From positions 1-64,000 of the forward strand of contig JACVGT010000001.1 of NCBI GenBank assembly GCA_018992685.1: a stretch of DNA of 64,000 nt. Direction: 5' to 3'. This DNA comes from Theionarchaea archaeon (GTDB taxonomy: Archaea > Methanobacteriota_B > Thermococci > Methanofastidiosales > SZ-28-30). The translations under genes and the position numbers were made by a program. This document shows, in pieces, positions 61,474 to 64,000 of the stretch. Positions within the stretch are counted from its first letter, which is position 1. Each line of letters starts with the position of its first letter. The notes under the pieces are model-generated. The model saw only the letters and a list, made by a program, of their open reading frames with translations. It ran no database searches and had not been told where the DNA came from.

Positions 61474-63213
61474 ATGAAAGAACTGCTCATGGGAAATGAA
61501 GCAATTGCCAGAGGCGCTGTTGAAGCTGGCGTGAAAGTCGTTGCAGCGTATCCTGGCACTCCTTCCTCTGAAATTCCCAACACCATCTCAAAGATAGCCA
61601 AAAAGCATGGCATCTACTTTGAATGGTCTACTAATGAAAAAGTCGCATACGAAGTTGCCTTTGCAGGGGCTTTAACAGGACTGCGTTCCATGGTGACCAT
61701 GAAGCACGTTGGGCTGAATGTAGCCTCAGATGCGTTTATGGCTTCTGCGCAAGTGGGTGTAGAAGGAGGATACGTGGTCGTTTCTGCAGATGATCCTTCT
61801 TTACATTCTTCCCAGAATGAACAGGATAACAGGTACTATGCCCGACTGGCCAATATCCCCTGTATTGAGCCTGTTTCCCCACAAGAAGCCAAAGATTATA
61901 CTATTAAGGCATTTGAAATCAGCGAACAATACAAGATCCCTGTCATGTTGAGGACAACCACCAGGGTCAACCATACTCGAGGTGACGTAGAACTGGGTGA
62001 CATCCTTTCACTGGGGCGCACTCCGGAGTTTGAGAAGAATCCCCGCCGTTACGTTACTGTCCCCACTAATGCACGAGTCTTGAGAGAGAACATCATCAAG
62101 AAGATGGACTCGCTCAAATCAGACCTGGATACTGTAGAAGGAAAGGGGTCTTTAGGAGTCATTGCTTCAGGGATTGCCTACAACTACGTGAAAGAGACAC
62201 TCATGCTACTCGACATTGAAGCAGAGATTTACAAGGTTGCGGTCACTCATCCTCTCAGCAGTGCTATCATCGACTTTCTCAACCGGCATGATGAAGTCAT
62301 TGTGGTAGAGGAACTCGAACCCATCGTAGAGACAGATGTACGTTTCATGGCTCAGAGAGAGAACATACCAGTGACGATCTATGGAAAAGACATTGTCCCC
62401 AGGGCCTTCGAGTTAAATACTACCAGAGTGGCCAATGCTTTCAGGCAATACAAGAACCTTCCTTTGGAAGAAGTCCAGGAATTTGGCATACCCGCGCGAC
62501 CTCCTATTCTATGTCCAGGGTGTCCTCACCGAGCTTCTTTCTATGCCATCAGAAAAGCAGCTCCCAAAGGTATCTATCCCTCTGGGATCGGGTGTTACAC
62601 ATTGGGATTTGTTCCTCCTCTCGGCGCTGTAGACACCTGCTTCTGTATGGGTGCTTCCATTGGGGTTTCCTGCGGATTGTCTGAATTTGTCTCCGATCCC
62701 ATCATCTGTACCATCGGAGATTCCAGTTTCTTTCATGCAGGTATCCCTCCCTTGCTGGATGCCGTGTATAACCAGCACAGGTTTGTGGTAGTGATCCTGG
62801 ACAATGAAACCACTGCCATGACAGGCCATCAACCCCACCCGGGAACAGGTGTCACTGGCATGGGAGATAGCGTGACTAAGATCTACCCAGAGAGACTCAC
62901 TGAAGCGATGGGTATCACCACAGAGGTGGTGGATCCGCATGACGTCAAGAAGACCATTGACGTGCTCAAAGAGGCGGTTGCATCTAAGGAATTGCGCGTA
63001 GTCATTGCACGCAGACCGTGTATTTTCCTGGAGAGTGCAGAAAGAAACCCTCCATACACAGTCACAGATGAGTGCACAGGATGTAAATTATGTCTGAATC
63101 AGCTGGGATGTCCCGCCATGGACATGGTGGAAGGAAAAGCAGTCATTAATGAGTTATGCAATGGATGCGGCGTTTGTGCCCAGATTTGTCCTGCAAAAGC
63201 TATTACGGGGTGA
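61474..63213 (+). CDS. iorA: indolepyruvate:ferredoxin oxidoreductase, alpha subunit
   Basis: 579 residues. Oxidatively decarboxylates aryl pyruvates from aromatic amino acids to aryl-acetyl-CoA with reduction of ferredoxin. The N-terminal pyrimidine domain (MGNEAIARGAVEAGVKVVAA), the TPP-binding domain (CTIGDSSFFHAGIPPLLD) and a C-terminal double 4Fe-4S ferredoxin domain (CTGCKLCLNQLGCPAMDM, CNGCGVCAQICPAKA) are all present. GGTGATCATCA precedes the ATG; TATA at about 61434. Five bases from iorB. Confidence 0.95.
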   Translation: MKELLMGNEAIARGAVEAGVKVVAAYPGTPSSEIPNTISKIAKKHGIYFEWSTNEKVAYEVAFAGALTGLRSMVTMKHVGLNVASDAFMASAQVGVEGGYVVVSADDPSLHSSQNEQDNRYYARLANIPCIEPVSPQEAKDYTIKAFEISEQYKIPVMLRTTTRVNHTRGDVELGDILSLGRTPEFEKNPRRYVTVPTNARVLRENIIKKMDSLKSDLDTVEGKGSLGVIASGIAYNYVKETLMLLDIEAEIYKVAVTHPLSSAIIDFLNRHDEVIVVEELEPIVETDVRFMAQRENIPVTIYGKDIVPRAFELNTTRVANAFRQYKNLPLEEVQEFGIPARPPILCPGCPHRASFYAIRKAAPKGIYPSGIGCYTLGFVPPLGAVDTCFCMGASIGVSCGLSEFVSDPIICTIGDSSFFHAGIPPLLDAVYNQHRFVVVILDNETTAMTGHQPHPGTGVTGMGDSVTKIYPERLTEAMGITTEVVDPHDVKKTIDVLKEAVASKELRVVIARRPCIFLESAERNPPYTVTDECTGCKLCLNQLGCPAMDMVEGKAVINELCNGCGVCAQICPAKAITG

Positions 63214-63217
63214 TCAG

Positions 63218-63775
63218 ATGAAATATGACATTGTATTGGGTGGTGTTGGGGGCCAAGGCATCTTGCTGGCCTCCCAGGTTGTGGCTCAGGCAGCTATGAA
63301 GAAAGGGTTGAAGGTGATGATGGCGGAAACCCATGGAATGGCCCAGAGAGGGGGGTCAGTGATTTCCCACGTCAGACTGGGTGATATCTACGGTGCACTG
63401 GTCCCTGAAGGTCATGCTGATCTGGTGGTGGGATTTGAGTTCATGGAGGCATTCAGGCAGCTGAAATTCCTGGCAAAGGGAAAGAAGTTGATTATAAACA
63501 CTCACAGAATAAAACCTGTAACACTGGAGACATACCCCGAGATGGATTACGATCTCAGTGACTATGATGTGTTGAAGCTTGATGCTTCAAGAATTGCTTT
63601 CAGGCTGGGAAATGCTATTGTAACCAACATGGTCATTCTGGGTGCCATGTCTGAGTTTGCTGAACTCCCTGCTTCGAAGGCAGAGATGCAGGATGCAATC
63701 CGAGAAAGTGTGCCCCCCAGATTTGCCGAGATTGACTTGAAGGCTTTTGAAGAAGGTGTTAAGGCAGCGCAATAA
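63218..63775 (+). CDS. iorB: indolepyruvate:ferredoxin oxidoreductase, beta subunit
   Basis: 185 residues; the gamma-type domain of 2-oxoacid oxidoreductases (GGVGGQGILLASQVVAQAAM, then GMAQRGGSVISHVRLG). I start at the ATG at 63218 after GGTGATCAG; the longer frame from 63149 lies within iorA. Pairs with iorA. Its last 17 bases overlap the convergent gene. Confidence 0.95.
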   Translation: MKYDIVLGGVGGQGILLASQVVAQAAMKKGLKVMMAETHGMAQRGGSVISHVRLGDIYGALVPEGHADLVVGFEFMEAFRQLKFLAKGKKLIINTHRIKPVTLETYPEMDYDLSDYDVLKLDASRIAFRLGNAIVTNMVILGAMSEFAELPASKAEMQDAIRESVPPRFAEIDLKAFEEGVKAAQ

Positions 63776-64000
63776 CACTTTCCCCCGCCTTCACCTGATC
63801 TCCTTCCTCCGCTGTAATCTGGAATTGCTGAGACAGAATAATGACGACCTGAGAACCGAGTACAATTCTCCCTATCCTTTCCCCTTTCTCGATGCAATCC
63901 CCCTCCTTCACAAAACACTGGATTCTCCTCACGAATTTCCCTGCAATCTGGATGACAATCATCCGGGTTTTCTCCCCATTATCTATGACAACAATATTCC
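63759..64000 (-). CDS. phosphatidylserine/archaetidylserine decarboxylase, partial (window edge)
   Basis: The C-terminal part of a PSD-family enzyme: VIQIAGKFVRRIQCFVKEG, then GERIGRIVLGSQVVIIL with the LGS maturation site where the proenzyme cuts itself to make the pyruvoyl group, ending GDQVKAGESVIA. The frame is open through the window edge, so the N-terminus and start lie outside. In archaea it makes the ethanolamine headgroup of ether lipids. Convergent with iorB, overlapping it by 17 bases. Confidence 0.88.
   Translation of the reverse strand, partial: NIVVIDNGEKTRMIVIQIAGKFVRRIQCFVKEGDCIEKGERIGRIVLGSQVVIILSQQFQITAEEGDQVKAGESVIALP

Overview
The window is archaeal and looks euryarchaeal. 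It carries the long archaeal/eukaryotic-type ribosomal protein cluster (uL3 to uL15 with eS4, eL32 and eL19, then SecY, an EMC3-like protein, eL34, cytidylate kinase, eL14 and Cbf5). It also has aIF1 and the RNase P protein Rpp29 inside that cluster, TATA-like promoters (many apparently leaderless), GGTGAT-type ribosome binding sites and an Fe-S-cluster RNA polymerase subunit D. I cannot fix the lineage from the sequence; a Thermococci- or Theionarchaea-like euryarchaeote would fit, but that is a guess.

Layout. 0.1-1.3 kb: small membrane proteins of unknown function. 1.3-13.1 kb: housekeeping genes, namely a racemase-like protein, a leftward sulfur operon (tusA, dsrE, iscS and an iscU fused to a MIP18-like domain), a broken ybaK gene, a HicB/DinB-like protein, a Nudix hydrolase, an amidohydrolase, a PAC2 protein, TrmO, and an overlooked 59-residue cysteine protein. 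13.1-13.7 kb: a gene-poor stretch with an inverted repeat and a promoter-bearing structured region that may be a non-coding RNA. 13.8-29.2 kb: the ribosomal/Sec operon, ending in a tRNA-Ser(GGA).

29.3-47.7 kb looks like a genomic island inserted at the tRNA-Ser gene, between cbf5 and rps13. A broken tyrosine integrase lies just after the tRNA. The cargo is a 1,893-residue secreted RHS/YD-repeat protein with small membrane proteins behind it, a methyltransferase, a secreted metallo-beta-lactamase-fold protein, a radical SAM/SPASM maturase with a newly found 31-residue peptide gene in front of it, a beta-lactamase-family hydrolase, and a gingipain-like (C25) protease whose Ig-like repeats carry two frame-breaking deletions. 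47.8-49.9 kb resumes with rps13-rps4-rps11-rpoD.

50-64 kb: a leftward ferredoxin / miniature aldehyde:ferredoxin-oxidoreductase-like / GATase-like operon, tRNA-Tyr, gene remnants, then the most interesting region, 54.5-60.7 kb. There a 36-residue peptide gene with a Cys-x-Cys-x-Cys core is followed by an alpha-toroid (terpene-cyclase-like) protein, a radical SAM/SPASM protein, a PqqD-like recognition protein and a radical SAM protein fused to a PP-loop ATP pyrophosphatase. A B12-type radical SAM of the RiPP C-methyltransferase kind converges on them. Together these look like an undescribed archaeal RiPP (modified peptide) pathway. The window ends with indolepyruvate:ferredoxin oxidoreductase (iorAB) and a partial phosphatidylserine-decarboxylase-type gene.
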